Shown: positions 55,838-64,000 of the stretch, one piece after another
Position numbering within the stretch: the stretch's first letter is position 1
Layout of the letters: every line of letters starts with the position of its first letter
NCBI RefSeq assembly: GCF_007750855.1
Contig: NZ_CP036291.1
Coordinates: forward strand, 6,546,905 to 6,610,904
Direction: 5' to 3'
DNA from: Pirellulimonas nuda
Lineage (GTDB): Bacteria > Planctomycetota > Planctomycetia > Pirellulales > Lacipirellulaceae
Length of the DNA: 64,000 nucleotides
Position numbers and translations under genes: made by a program
The notes under the pieces: generated by a model
Database searches by the model: none
What the model was told of the DNA's origin: nothing
Seen by the model: only the letters and a program-made list of their open reading frames with translations

Positions 55838-56836
55838 ATGGCCGCGCCGCGCCGTTTTAGCGACCAGCTCCGCACCATGTGCGGCTTGGCTGTGCAGTTG
55901 GCAGACGCCAAGCAGGTCGAGTCGATCTTGTTCCTGATGGAACGCCCCACGGACTGGGAAGCGCTGGCCGCCGCCGTGGGGGGACGCAGCATGATCTTGG
56001 CCGCAGACTCGGCGGAGATCCTCGACGGCGCCGACGACGGCGCGCTCGACTGCGACACCATCGTGCTGAACATGTCGGGCGCCCCGGTGTACGAACGCCT
56101 GACCGAGGCGCTGCTGGAGGCCGTGGCGGACGACCACCTGACCCCCGGCGCCAGCGTGGTGGCCGTCTACAGCGGGTTCGAGGACGGCGTCACCGACTCG
56201 CTGAGCGTGATCCACCTCGACGAGCACCTCGGCCGGCTGACCGTCCGCGACCTCCGCCCGCTGGGGGGCCGGGTGCCGACCGAAACCCTCAAGATGGTGG
56301 TCGACCTGGCGGTGGAGATCGGCCGCGAGGGACGCGAGGGCAAGCCGGTCGGCACGCTGTTTGTCGTGGGCGAGCACCGCAAGGTGCAGGAGTTCTGCAA
56401 GCCGATGGGGTTCGACCCGGTCAAGGGCTACACCTCGCAAGAACGCTCGCTCACCGACGCCAAGGTACGCGAGGGGATCAAGGAGATCGCCCAGATGGAT
56501 GGCGCCTTTGTGGTGTCGAGCAAGGGGGTAGTGATCGCATCGGCGCAGCACGTCTCCGCCCCGCCGGCGCCCGACATCGCTATCTCCAAGGGGCTCGGCG
56601 CCCGCCACTGGGCGGCCGCCGAGATCACCCGCGCCACCGGCGCCATCGCCGTGGCGATCAGCTCCTCCAGCGGCACGGTGCGCGTCTTCCAGAACGGCGA
56701 CGTGGTGCTGCGGATCGAGCCGCTGCGCCGCGCGATGACCTGGCGCGACTTCGACAGCGAGCCCGCCCTGCCCCCCGAGAAGACGGTCGAGCGGGCCAAG
56801 AAGCCGATCGACAGCCCGCCGGTGACCGACGCCTAG
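55838..56836 (+). CDS. Diadenylate cyclase-like protein (DisA_N/DAC domain)
   Basis: The 332-residue protein has an N-terminal alpha/beta domain (about 1-175) and a C-terminal DAC-type domain (about 180-300): MDGAFVVSSKGVVIASAQHV (the DGA motif) and 'GLGARHWAAAEITRATGAIA', VAISSSSGTVRVFQNGDVVL. DAC enzymes join two ATP into c-di-AMP, and the active motifs are usually DGA and RHR. Here the second reads RHW, as in some divergent members. The domain order (sensor first, cyclase last) resembles the DacZ-like/DisN class. It may control potassium or osmotic balance. Activity is unproven. Confidence 0.82.
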   Translation: MAAPRRFSDQLRTMCGLAVQLADAKQVESILFLMERPTDWEALAAAVGGRSMILAADSAEILDGADDGALDCDTIVLNMSGAPVYERLTEALLEAVADDHLTPGASVVAVYSGFEDGVTDSLSVIHLDEHLGRLTVRDLRPLGGRVPTETLKMVVDLAVEIGREGREGKPVGTLFVVGEHRKVQEFCKPMGFDPVKGYTSQERSLTDAKVREGIKEIAQMDGAFVVSSKGVVIASAQHVSAPPAPDIAISKGLGARHWAAAEITRATGAIAVAISSSSGTVRVFQNGDVVLRIEPLRRAMTWRDFDSEPALPPEKTVERAKKPIDSPPVTDA

Positions 56837-56957
56837 CGGTTCGCCGCGCCCGCCGGGCGCGAAAACGCTGGTTGCAATCCGGCCCGGCGCAGTCGAAGAT
56901 AGAGGCTTGCCTGCGCAACCCAACTTGCCAGCCCCGCCTCACCGGAGTCTTCCCGCC

Positions 56958-58589
56958 ATGCCGCGCGTCGCTACTGCTCTTGCCTGGGCCCTCCTCGCCA
57001 CGCTGCTGGCCCAACCCGCGACGCTGCGGGCCGACGACAAGCCCAAGGAGGCCGCCGCCGACGCGAAGCCAAGCGCCGACGCAAAACCAGACGCCGACGC
57101 CCAGCAGGGCGACGCCAAGAAAGACGGCGACAAGAAAGACAGCGAAAGGGCGTCTTCCGACGAGAAGGCCAAGCCCAAGCGGAAGACGCACACCGTGGCC
57201 GGAAAGAAGATGACCGTTGAGGTCTCGGTCGACGGCAAGTTCGTCGCCAACGAGGGGGTCGAGGTCGAGCTGCGGCCCGAGTCGTGGAGCAGCTTCGAGG
57301 TGAAGACGGTCGTCCCGCACGGGGCCACGGTGAACAAGGGAGATGTGCTGATCCGCTTCGACGACAAGGACCTGGAAGAAGCGATCGACGACCTGGAGAT
57401 CGAGCAGCGGCTCGCGGAGCTGTCTCTGATCAAGACCGAGCAGGAGCTGCCGCGGCTAGAGAAGACCCTCGCGATGGCCCTGACCGACGCCCAGCAGTTC
57501 AGCGAGCGGTCGCTCGAGGACTACCAGAACTACCAGGACAAGGAGCGTGACCTGGTGGTGCGCTCCACCGACATGCGTCTGAAGAACAGCAAGCAGTTCC
57601 TGCAGTACGAGCTGGACGAGCTCGAGCAGCTCGAGAAGATGTACAAGGCGGACGACCTGACCGAAGAGACCGAGGAGCTGATCCTGGCGCGCCAGCGGGC
57701 CACGGTCGAGCAGGCGAAGTTCTCGGTGGAGATCGCCGAGTACTTGCACGACATGGCCCTGAGCACCGACCTGCCCCGCAGCGACGTCGACCTGCAGGAG
57801 AGCCTCGACCGGGTGAAGCTGTCGTTGGAACGCGCCCAGATGGCGGCCGAGCTCGACCTCAGCGCCGCCCGCTACCAGCTAGAACAGGAGCGGGCCCGCC
57901 GCGCCAAGTCGTTGGAGAAGCACTCGAAGCTGATCGCCGACCGCGGGCTGATGGAGATCAAGGCGCCCGCGTCCGGGGTGGTCTACTACGGCGAGTGCGA
58001 CGAAGACGGCGACTGGGGCGACCTGAACACCCTCAAGGGGAAGCTGCTTGAGCACGAGAAGGCCCCCACCGACAGCGTGCTGATGACCATCGTCCAGACG
58101 CGCCCGCTGGGCTTCGTGGCCGGCGTGGGAGAGAAGTTCCGCCCCGACATCGCCAAGGGGCAGCCCGTGAAGCTGCAGCCCGCCTTCGAGCCGGCCGACC
58201 CGCTCAAGGGGCGGGTCAGCCAGGTCGACTCGGTCCCCGACGGCTCCAGCGAGTTCGGGCTGGAGGTCGAGGTCGCCAGCGACAAGCTCCCCGAGTGGCT
58301 GATGCCCGGCATGAGCGGCAAGGCCAAGATCACGGTGCTCGAGAAGAAGGACGCCCTGCTGGTCCCCAAGGCCGCCGTGCACAGCGAAGACGACGACGAG
58401 GACGCCCGCTACGTGTGGCTGGTCGACGCCGACGACTCCAACGCCAAGCCCAAGAAGCAGGCCGTCAAGGTCGGCCGCACCAAGGGGGACGACGTGCAGA
58501 TCGTCGACGGCCTGGAGGAGGGCGACGTGATCTCGCTAGACGACGAGAAGGACAGCGAGAAGGACGACGAGAAGGATAGCGACGATTAG
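56958..58589 (+). CDS. HlyD/RND-adaptor-like periplasmic protein
   Basis: The start at ATG 56958 gives a signal peptide (about 1-26, ATLRADD). The 543-residue mature protein has an Asp/Lys/Ala-rich linker (30-75), a first barrel half ('VDGKFVANEGVEVELRPESW', HGATVNKGDVLIRFDDKDLEEAI), a long coiled coil (about 135-330), the second lipoyl-like half ('DRGLMEIKAPASGVVYYGEC') and a beta domain ending 'GMSGKAKITVLEKKDALLVP' with 'VKVGRTKGDDVQIVDGLEEG'. The C-terminal tail is Asp/Glu/Lys-rich. It fits a membrane-fusion adaptor, but no transporter or outer-membrane channel gene adjoins it. Confidence 0.85.
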   Translation: MPRVATALAWALLATLLAQPATLRADDKPKEAAADAKPSADAKPDADAQQGDAKKDGDKKDSERASSDEKAKPKRKTHTVAGKKMTVEVSVDGKFVANEGVEVELRPESWSSFEVKTVVPHGATVNKGDVLIRFDDKDLEEAIDDLEIEQRLAELSLIKTEQELPRLEKTLAMALTDAQQFSERSLEDYQNYQDKERDLVVRSTDMRLKNSKQFLQYELDELEQLEKMYKADDLTEETEELILARQRATVEQAKFSVEIAEYLHDMALSTDLPRSDVDLQESLDRVKLSLERAQMAAELDLSAARYQLEQERARRAKSLEKHSKLIADRGLMEIKAPASGVVYYGECDEDGDWGDLNTLKGKLLEHEKAPTDSVLMTIVQTRPLGFVAGVGEKFRPDIAKGQPVKLQPAFEPADPLKGRVSQVDSVPDGSSEFGLEVEVASDKLPEWLMPGMSGKAKITVLEKKDALLVPKAAVHSEDDDEDARYVWLVDADDSNAKPKKQAVKVGRTKGDDVQIVDGLEEGDVISLDDEKDSEKDDEKDSDD

Positions 58590-58628
58590 CCACAGGGCCA
58601 CAGAGAGTACAGAGGCGACAAGACGTTA

Positions 58629-58775
58629 CTCTCGCAGAGGCGCGGAGACGCAGAGGAAGAAGCGGCAGACTGTGTCCCCCCCAACCTCAGTCCACCAAGT
58701 AGAAACGAGTGACCAACAGGACCAGGTTGGTCATGGGTCATTTCCTCCCTCCGCGCCTCTGCGCCTCCGCGAGAG
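58629..58775. repeat. Composite inverted repeat before toroid-fold gene
   Basis: CTCTCGCAGAGGCGCGGAGA (from 58629) is approximately complementary to GCGCCTCTGCGCCTCCGCGAGAG (58753-58775). Nested within it is GTGACCAAC (58709-58717) facing GTTGGTCAT (58726-58734), a short member of the TGACCAA family. The 'CTCTGCGCCTC' wording is of a kind often found as dispersed intergenic repeats. Confidence 0.65.
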
Positions 58776-58799
58776 ACCTTCCTTCAAACGAGAACGCGA

Positions 58800-60032
58800 A
58801 TGTTGTGTCAGAAGCTGATGCGTCTCTCGGTAGTCGTCTGGGCAGCTCTGTTGTTAACCCCCATTGCCGGGGCCGAGGAGCCGACCAAGAACTCCCCGCT
58901 GGCGACCCAGGGCCCCAAGCCCGAGGCGATCGTGCCGCCCAGCGCGGCCCAGGTGCAGTCGGCGATCGACCGCGGGGTCGATTTCTTGCTCGCCGACCAG
59001 CGGCCCGACGGCGCTTGGGGGAGCGCGGAGAACACCAAGGGGCTGAACATCTTCGCCCCGGTTCCGGGCTCGCACTACGCGTTCCAGGCGGCGGTCTCGG
59101 CGCTGGCGCTCTCGGCGCTGGTCAACGCAGAACCGACCCTCACCGACGAGCGGGCCGAGCGCGCCGACGCCGCGATCGAGAAGGGGCAGACCTGGCTGCT
59201 GGAGCACCTCGACCGGGTCCGCCGGGCCACGCCCGACGCGCTGTACAACGTGTGGGGGCACTCCTACTCGCTGCAGGGGCTGGCCGACCTGCGCCGCCGG
59301 GCCGAGGGGAAGCCGGAGCTGCAAGCCACGCTGCTCGGGGCCATGCAGACGCAGGCCGACATGCTGGCGCGCTACGAGTTTGTGGCCGGCGGATGGAGCT
59401 ACTACGACTTCGACTACGGCACCCAGAAGCCGGGCGACGCCCCGTTCAGCTTCACCACCGCCACGGCGCTGGTGGCGCTCAAGGACGCGATGGGGCAGGG
59501 GGTCGAGTTCCCGCAGAAGATGATCGACCGGGCGATCGCCTCCATCAAGCGGCAACGCTACCCCGACTTCAGCTACGCCTACGGCGAGTACCTGAAGATG
59601 GCGCCCCGGTACGACATCAACCGGCCCGCCGGCAGCCTGGGCCGCAGCCAGGCCTGCAACCTGGCGCTGCGGCGCTGGGGCGACCCAAGGGTGACCGACG
59701 CGGTGATCGAGACCTGGCTCAACCGGCTGTTTGCCCGCAACGGCTGGCTGGGGATGGGCCGCAAGCGGCCGGTGCCGCACGAGTCGCACTTCGCCGTGGC
59801 GGGGTACTTCTACTACTACGGGCACTACTACGCGGCGCTCTCGATCGAGGAGCTGCCGGAGCAGGACAGGCCCTACTTTCAGGACCACTTGGCGAACATC
59901 CTGCTGCCGCTGCAAGAGAAGGACGGCAGTTGGTGGGATTATCCCTTCTACAACTACCACCAGCAGTACGGCACCGCGATGGCGGTCACCTCGCTGGTCA
60001 AGTGCCAACGCAACACGCCCAAGCCTCAATGA
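58800..60032 (+). CDS. Secreted prenyltransferase/squalene-cyclase-repeat protein
   Basis: The 410-residue protein has a signal peptide (about 1-25, 'LMRLSVVVWAALLLTPIAGA'). Toroid repeats are visible: 'AIDRGVDFLLADQRPDGAWG', 'GQTWLLEHLDRVRRATPDAL', 'MIDRAIASIKRQRYPDFSYA', NRLFARNGWLGMGRKR and LLPLQEKDGSWWDYPFYNYHQQYGTAMAVTSLVKCQ. The RPDGAWG and EKDGSWW motifs are QW-like. As with the gene at 38164, catalytic acids of cyclases are not obvious, so a binding role is likely. It is downstream of the HlyD-like gene across a 210-base repeat-bearing gap. Confidence 0.84.
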   Translation: MLCQKLMRLSVVVWAALLLTPIAGAEEPTKNSPLATQGPKPEAIVPPSAAQVQSAIDRGVDFLLADQRPDGAWGSAENTKGLNIFAPVPGSHYAFQAAVSALALSALVNAEPTLTDERAERADAAIEKGQTWLLEHLDRVRRATPDALYNVWGHSYSLQGLADLRRRAEGKPELQATLLGAMQTQADMLARYEFVAGGWSYYDFDYGTQKPGDAPFSFTTATALVALKDAMGQGVEFPQKMIDRAIASIKRQRYPDFSYAYGEYLKMAPRYDINRPAGSLGRSQACNLALRRWGDPRVTDAVIETWLNRLFARNGWLGMGRKRPVPHESHFAVAGYFYYYGHYYAALSIEELPEQDRPYFQDHLANILLPLQEKDGSWWDYPFYNYHQQYGTAMAVTSLVKCQRNTPKPQ

Positions 60033-60436
60033 GGCGGTTCCGCGCGTGAGCCGAGCCGTCTCCGCCCCCGGCGCGTCAGAGCAGAGCGTCCCTCCCAGCC
60101 GCGCCGGGGGCGGGGACGCCCCGGCCCCCGCCCGGTTGCTGCGGGTTCCCTCTGCGTCGCCCCCCTCCGGGTTGAGCATTCTCGACGCTTTTCCCGCGGC
60201 TTTGTTGCCTCTGGGCAACCGCCCAACCGCGTAATCGGAACCGAGTTGGGTCGTGCCGGTTCTGGCGCGGAGGGCGCCCCCCTTTCCTGGCCGGCGGGGT
60301 TGTTGGCGGTTTGGACTTGGCGCGCGTGACCTACGGTTGTGCAGACCCGCCGGCTGCTAGGAGGCGCCTGGGTTGTCTCCCCATTTACTGCGTGTACGAA
60401 ACCGACCCACTCCCCGTGTTCAGAGACGACCAAACG
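60033..60436. other. Gene-free region with GAGCCGGGGCG-type palindrome
   Basis: This 404-base stretch contains an inverted repeat with left arm GCCGAGCCGTCTCCGCCCCC (from 60050 to 60075) and right arm CGCGCCGGGGGCGGGGACGC (60100 to 60125), matching at about 22 of 26 positions. The rest shows no credible ORF or terminator. Confidence 0.55.
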
Positions 60437-61126
60437 ATGGGCTTCCTGAAGGACTATTTCACGAACGTCACCGACGAAGCGCAGGCGCCCTCACGCCAGC
60501 TCAGCAGCTTCGACCGCCTGACCGAGGAAGAGCTGGAGGCCCACCTGGGGGTCTATCGCTACGGCAGCTTCTGCCTGAGCGACGCCGTCCGGCCCAGCTA
60601 CGACCTCGAGGTGGTCCCGTCGGCCGGCTTCCGCCACGACCGCTACCGCGACCCCGAGTCGAAGAGCGACGTGCCCGTGCTGATGGCCGCCGCGAGCCGC
60701 GAGCGGATCATGGACACGTTCATGGAGCTGCTGCTGCCGCTGGGGCAGGTGGTGGATGTGGTGCTGGAGACCAGCCACCGCGCCCAAGGGGGCGCCCACA
60801 CCGACCTGTACCGCGAACACATCGACATGCCGATCCTGCAGAGCGTGCTGTGGGACTTTGAAGACCTGCTGGTGCACGACGGCTGCACCGGCATCGCCGT
60901 GCTGAACCCGGCCACCCCGCAAGAGGTGCAGCTAGACGAGCACAAGCTGCTGATCGTGTACGGCGAGGTGCTGACCCCCTACGAGTCGATCCTGATCGAC
61001 CACCACGTCGACTGCCGCGAGGAGATGAAGTTCATCACCGAGGCAGAGCACGTGCACTCCACGACCGAAGAGTTCATCGACCAGTTCGAAGAGCTGAAGA
61101 TGCGTCTGGGGATGGACGGGCGGTAG
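60437..61126 (+). CDS. Conserved protein of unknown function
   Basis: The start at ATG 60437 gives 229 residues beginning 'MGFLKDYFTNVTDEAQAPS'. No signal peptide or membrane segment is visible, so it is cytoplasmic. Blocks include 'ERIMDTFMELLLPLGQVVDV', HRDPES-like HDRYRDPESKSDVPVLMAA, 'DLYREHIDMPILQSVLWDFE', DLLVHDGCTGIAVLNPATP and 'LDEHKLLIVYGEVLTPYESI'. The regular alpha/beta pattern suggests a stable globular domain. I do not recognise the family; it looks like one of the conserved planctomycete proteins. A strong terminator follows. Confidence 0.72.
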   Translation: MGFLKDYFTNVTDEAQAPSRQLSSFDRLTEEELEAHLGVYRYGSFCLSDAVRPSYDLEVVPSAGFRHDRYRDPESKSDVPVLMAAASRERIMDTFMELLLPLGQVVDVVLETSHRAQGGAHTDLYREHIDMPILQSVLWDFEDLLVHDGCTGIAVLNPATPQEVQLDEHKLLIVYGEVLTPYESILIDHHVDCREEMKFITEAEHVHSTTEEFIDQFEELKMRLGMDGR

Positions 61127-61434
61127 GGCCGGAGGACGGCCAAGACGCCACGAGCGCCAAGCAAGACAGAAGAACGGGCCGCGACGATTCGCGGCCCGTT
61201 CTCTTTTTTTGGGCGCGGCTTGGCGCCCGCGGCGTCTTGGCGGCTTGGCAATTTGGAGGATTTAGCCCGTCCGGAGCGCGCCGTGCGGGATTCTCGCACG
61301 TTTTACCGGGGAGCCCCCCCTTTTTCCGCCGCTCCAGGGGTTTATTTTCGCCCGCGGCGTGCGAAACTTGTAACGCAGGACTTTGGACCGCGTACAGCAA
61401 GTCAGGGCCAGTCCGAAACGCGAGGGAAGCAGAG
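61127..61434. other. Intergenic region with terminator, otherwise empty
   Basis: Apart from the strong terminator at 61171-61210, the region holds a Shine-Dalgarno (GAGGGAAGCAGAG) just before the next ATG and no credible ORF. Confidence 0.5.
61171..61210 (+). terminator. Rho-independent terminator
   Basis: AGAACGGGCCGCG (61171-61183) pairs perfectly with CGCGGCCCGTTCT (61190-61202) over a six-base loop, followed by seven T (61204-61210). Confidence 0.93.
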
Positions 61435-62124
61435 ATGATCGCCGCTAGAACAATCGTGACCGCCGCTGTGCTGCTGGGGTTCGCCGCAAGCGACTGTGCG
61501 GCCCAGTACTACTCGGGGTACTACGGGAACCGCCCCTACTACAACGGCTACGGATACGGCGGCGGGGGCTACGGGTATGGCTACCGCGCGTCGACCGCCG
61601 CGGAGGGCTACGCCCGCGGCATGGCCAAGGTGATCCAGGCGCAGGGGCAGAAGAACCTGCTCGATTCCGCCGCCCGCATCAACAACGAAGACGCCCGCTC
61701 CAAGTACCTGGATAACCGGGTCAAGGCGGTCGAGACCTACTGGAAGCGGCGCGACATCTACAACCAGAACATGGAAGAGAAGCTCTACAAGGACTCTCTG
61801 GAACGGCAAGAACGCCTGACGCAGGTGAAGCTCAAAGCCATCACCACCGAAGAGCTGAACCCCACCACCGGCGCCGTACGCTGGCCCGCGCTGCTGGCCA
61901 CCGAACGCTATGACAACTACCGCCGGGCGATGGACGAGCTGATGGCCAAGCGCGCCCAGTACGGCATGCTGCCGGTAGACGACACGCTGGACGCCCAGCA
62001 GATCATCAAAGACTGGCGTGAGGCCGTGACGCAAGACAAAGAAGCCTACTCGGAAGCCATGGTCCGCGACTCGCTCCGCTTCTTGCTGAAGCTCAACCGT
62101 GAGCTAGAAGACAACCTGGGCTAG
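61435..62124 (+). CDS. Exported protein with Tyr/Gly-rich N-terminus
   Basis: The 229-residue protein starts at ATG 61435 after GAGGGAAG. It has a signal peptide (about 1-22, cleavage near CAAQ), then a Tyr/Gly-rich segment (YYSGYYGNRPYYNGYGYGGG) and a helical body: 'AEGYARGMAKVIQAQGQKNL', 'VETYWKRRDIYNQNMEEKLY', 'LKAITTEELNPTTGAVRWPA' and 'MVRDSLRFLLKLNRELEDNL'. Helices with charged heptad-like spacing may form a coiled coil. No family is recognised; the layout is common among planctomycete exported proteins. Confidence 0.75.
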   Translation: MIAARTIVTAAVLLGFAASDCAAQYYSGYYGNRPYYNGYGYGGGGYGYGYRASTAAEGYARGMAKVIQAQGQKNLLDSAARINNEDARSKYLDNRVKAVETYWKRRDIYNQNMEEKLYKDSLERQERLTQVKLKAITTEELNPTTGAVRWPALLATERYDNYRRAMDELMAKRAQYGMLPVDDTLDAQQIIKDWREAVTQDKEAYSEAMVRDSLRFLLKLNRELEDNLG

Positions 62125-62260
62125 CCGACCACCGTCGGGCGGGCCCCGCCTGCCGGCCCGCTGGGGAGGCGCCCGCCCCGCCGAGCGGGGCCCGGTCCCT
62201 GGAAACCCCTCGCCCGCGGCTGGGCGGTTCACCTGAGCTCTTCAACTCGAGACGCCCCCG

Positions 62261-63979
62261 ATGCTCCTCGCCCGCTGGTGTGTGCTGGTTTGTCTGCTGT
62301 GGACCCCCGTGGCGGCCTGGGGGCAGTTGAGCCCCACGGACGCCCAGCGCTACGCCGAGGTCGACGCGCTCGCCTCGAGCGACACGCCGCTCGCCGGCGA
62401 CACGCTGGTCGAGCTCTCGCGCAGCGACAACGCCCAGCTCCGCTGGCGTGCCGCCCGGGCCATCGGCCTGCGCGGGGCGCCCACCAAGCCCGAGAGCGAG
62501 GCGCTGGTCACGCTGCTGGCCGATAAAGACCCCGTGGTGCAGTCGCACGCGGCCATCGCGCTGGCCCGGATCGGCGAGGCCTCGCCCGAGGCGATCGACC
62601 TGCTGGTGGCCCAGGCCGCCTCGCCCGACCAGCGGGTGGCGGTGAACGCGATCCGCGTGTTGCGCAGCCTGGCGGTCCCGCCGGAGCGGCTGGTCGAGGC
62701 GATCGAGAAGGTGCTGGAGTCGGACAACGAGTCGGCCATGGCGTTTGTGGTCGAGGCGGTCGTCGAGTCGGGCGCCAAGGCGACCCCGCTCTTGATCGAG
62801 GCCCTGGGGCGCGACCGCGCCGCGTACTGGGCCGCGGTGGCCATCGCCCAGATCGGCCCCGACGCCGCCGACACCACCGCCGCGCTGGCCAAGGTGGTGG
62901 CCGAGTCTGCGGACCCGCTCAACGTCAAGCAGGCGCTGGTGGCCCTGGCCGAGATCGGCCCCGCCGCGGTCGCCGCGGCGCCCGCCATCGAGGCCCGCGC
63001 CCAGCGCGCCACGGAGAACCCGGTGCGGATCGCGGCCGCCTACGCGCTGGGCTCGCTGGGGGATTCTTCCGCCAGCGGCTGGCTCCGCACCGCGGTGAAA
63101 GACCCCAGCCCGATGCTGTCGATGGTCTCTAGCTGGGCGCTGGCCCGGCTGCACCCGGACGACCCCGACGCCATGCAGCGCGCGGTGTCGGTCTTGGTGC
63201 GGCGGCTCTCGAGCCCCATCAGCACGGTCCGGCTGACCGCGGCGACGGGGCTCAAGAGCCTCGACGCCCCGCCGCAAATGGTCCGCGACGCAATCATGCA
63301 ACAACTAGCCAGCAGCCCGGCCGCGCCCCGCGAGGGGGACGTCCAGCCCGGACGCGAGCTGATGGCCGAGGCGCTGGCGAGCCTCGGCGCGGACGCCACG
63401 CCGGCCGCCACGCGGGCGCTGGGCGAGCCCCACCTGCGGGCGTTGGCGATCGACGTGCTGGGCCGGCTCGGCCCCGAGGCGGCCGCCGCCGCGACCGAGC
63501 TTGCGCCGCTGGCCGCGAGCGAAGACGCCGGCGAGGCGGTCCGTGCGCAGTTCGCTCTGGCGGCCATCGGCCCCGCCGCCGGCGAGGCGACGCTGGACAT
63601 CGTCGCCAACCTCGCCAGCGACGACCAGGACGTACGCGAGAGCGCGCTCTTCGCCCTGCGCAGCATCGGCCCGGCCGCCGCCGAGGCGGTGCCGGCGCTG
63701 TTGGCCCGGATCGAGAAGGCCGAGGCCTTCGACCGCTGCGCGGCCGCGTGGGCGCTGGCGCGGATCGCGCCGCGCGACGCCAAGGTGCTGCGTGCGGTGC
63801 GGCCCGTGTTTGAAGAGGCGCTGGGCTCGAAGGAGCTGGGCTGCCGGATCCAAACGCTGCTGGCGATCCGCGACCTCGGCCCCGCCGGCGCGGCGTACGC
63901 CGAGCGGGTAGCGGAGCTGGCTAAGGCCGATCCCAGCGAAGAGGTCCGCAGCCTCGCCCGCGAGCAAATCAAGCCGTAG
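62261..63979 (+). CDS. Secreted HEAT-repeat protein
   Basis: The 572-residue protein has a signal peptide (about 1-22, 'MLLARWCVLVCLLWTPVAAWG'). The mature part is nearly all HEAT repeats of about 30-35 residues: 'NAQLRWRAARAIGLRGAPTK', 'DPVVQSHAAIALARIGEASP', 'DQRVAVNAIRVLRSLAVPPE', 'NPVRIAAAYALGSLGDSSAS', 'GEAVRAQFALAAIGPAAGEA' and 'DQDVRESALFALRSIGPAAA'. The repeats form an elongated alpha-solenoid, probably a protein-binding scaffold in the periplasm. Function unknown. The gene is complete and ends just before the window edge. Confidence 0.85.
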   Translation: MLLARWCVLVCLLWTPVAAWGQLSPTDAQRYAEVDALASSDTPLAGDTLVELSRSDNAQLRWRAARAIGLRGAPTKPESEALVTLLADKDPVVQSHAAIALARIGEASPEAIDLLVAQAASPDQRVAVNAIRVLRSLAVPPERLVEAIEKVLESDNESAMAFVVEAVVESGAKATPLLIEALGRDRAAYWAAVAIAQIGPDAADTTAALAKVVAESADPLNVKQALVALAEIGPAAVAAAPAIEARAQRATENPVRIAAAYALGSLGDSSASGWLRTAVKDPSPMLSMVSSWALARLHPDDPDAMQRAVSVLVRRLSSPISTVRLTAATGLKSLDAPPQMVRDAIMQQLASSPAAPREGDVQPGRELMAEALASLGADATPAATRALGEPHLRALAIDVLGRLGPEAAAAATELAPLAASEDAGEAVRAQFALAAIGPAAGEATLDIVANLASDDQDVRESALFALRSIGPAAAEAVPALLARIEKAEAFDRCAAAWALARIAPRDAKVLRAVRPVFEEALGSKELGCRIQTLLAIRDLGPAGAAYAERVAELAKADPSEEVRSLAREQIKP

Positions 63980-64000
63980 GCCTAAACCGACTGCGCTAGT

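Overview
This window reads as a chromosomal segment of a high-GC planctomycete, most likely order Pirellulales. That assignment is inference. It rests on the gene mix: an ECF sigma factor paired with a membrane Ser/Thr kinase, a secreted sulfatase, a CotH/lamin-tail surface protein with a 'FETLEVRHLLS'-type N-terminus, dockerin and PEP-CTERM exoproteins, several secreted prenyltransferase-repeat proteins, a Minf_1886-family protein and a menaquinone (futalosine-route) gene. No rRNA or tRNA gene was recognised. About 55 protein genes are supported.

Layout. 1-1774 holds the 5' part of lepA on the minus strand, with an apparent frameshift in a 12-C run. 2079-10299 is a flagellar filament cluster (fliW, csrA, flagellin, fliD, fliS). 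The flagellin has three exact-period 97-residue tandem repeats. 10510-17165 carries mqnD, an FAD oxidoreductase, the ECF sigma/kinase pair, a secreted protein and a GT4 glycosyltransferase. 17326-21531 carries a sulfatase and a stress group on the minus strand (ferritin-like YciE, OsmC, catalase). 22034-28203 holds two VapBC-type modules around a metzincin-like secreted protease and a SWIM/SNF2 helicase. 28395-32390 holds a dicarboxylate/amino-acid symporter, a DUF502 membrane protein and a GAF/phosphatase-like regulator.

32690-34620 is compositionally different (visibly AT-richer) and is the most unusual part. It contains small genes separated by sequences with the architecture of integron attC sites, so it looks like a short cassette array without a nearby integrase. 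34624-43000 returns to core genes (YhdH/AcuI-type reductase, pterin dehydratase, RicT/PSP1, Minf_1886, a toroid-fold secreted protein, a lipoprotein, mutS). 43103-46825 holds fliG, a QueD/PTPS homologue, a CitG-family protein and an OleB-like hydrolase, all on the minus strand. 46975-51442 holds the very large CotH surface protein and a divergent DtxR-type regulator. 52074-63979 is a plus-strand run of HEAT-repeat, toroid-fold, toxin-antitoxin, diadenylate cyclase-like, HlyD-like and conserved planctomycete proteins.

Themes. Flagellar filament assembly is encoded together with its likely post-transcriptional control (FliW-CsrA-flagellin). Several cell-surface and secreted families recur. Intergenic DNA is rich in long palindromes of at least three dispersed families (a GAGCCGGGGCG family, an AATAGCCGCCGACC family and a TGACCAA family), and one repeat-like sequence appears to have inserted in frame into mutS. 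All functional calls come from reading the sequence; no database search was run.
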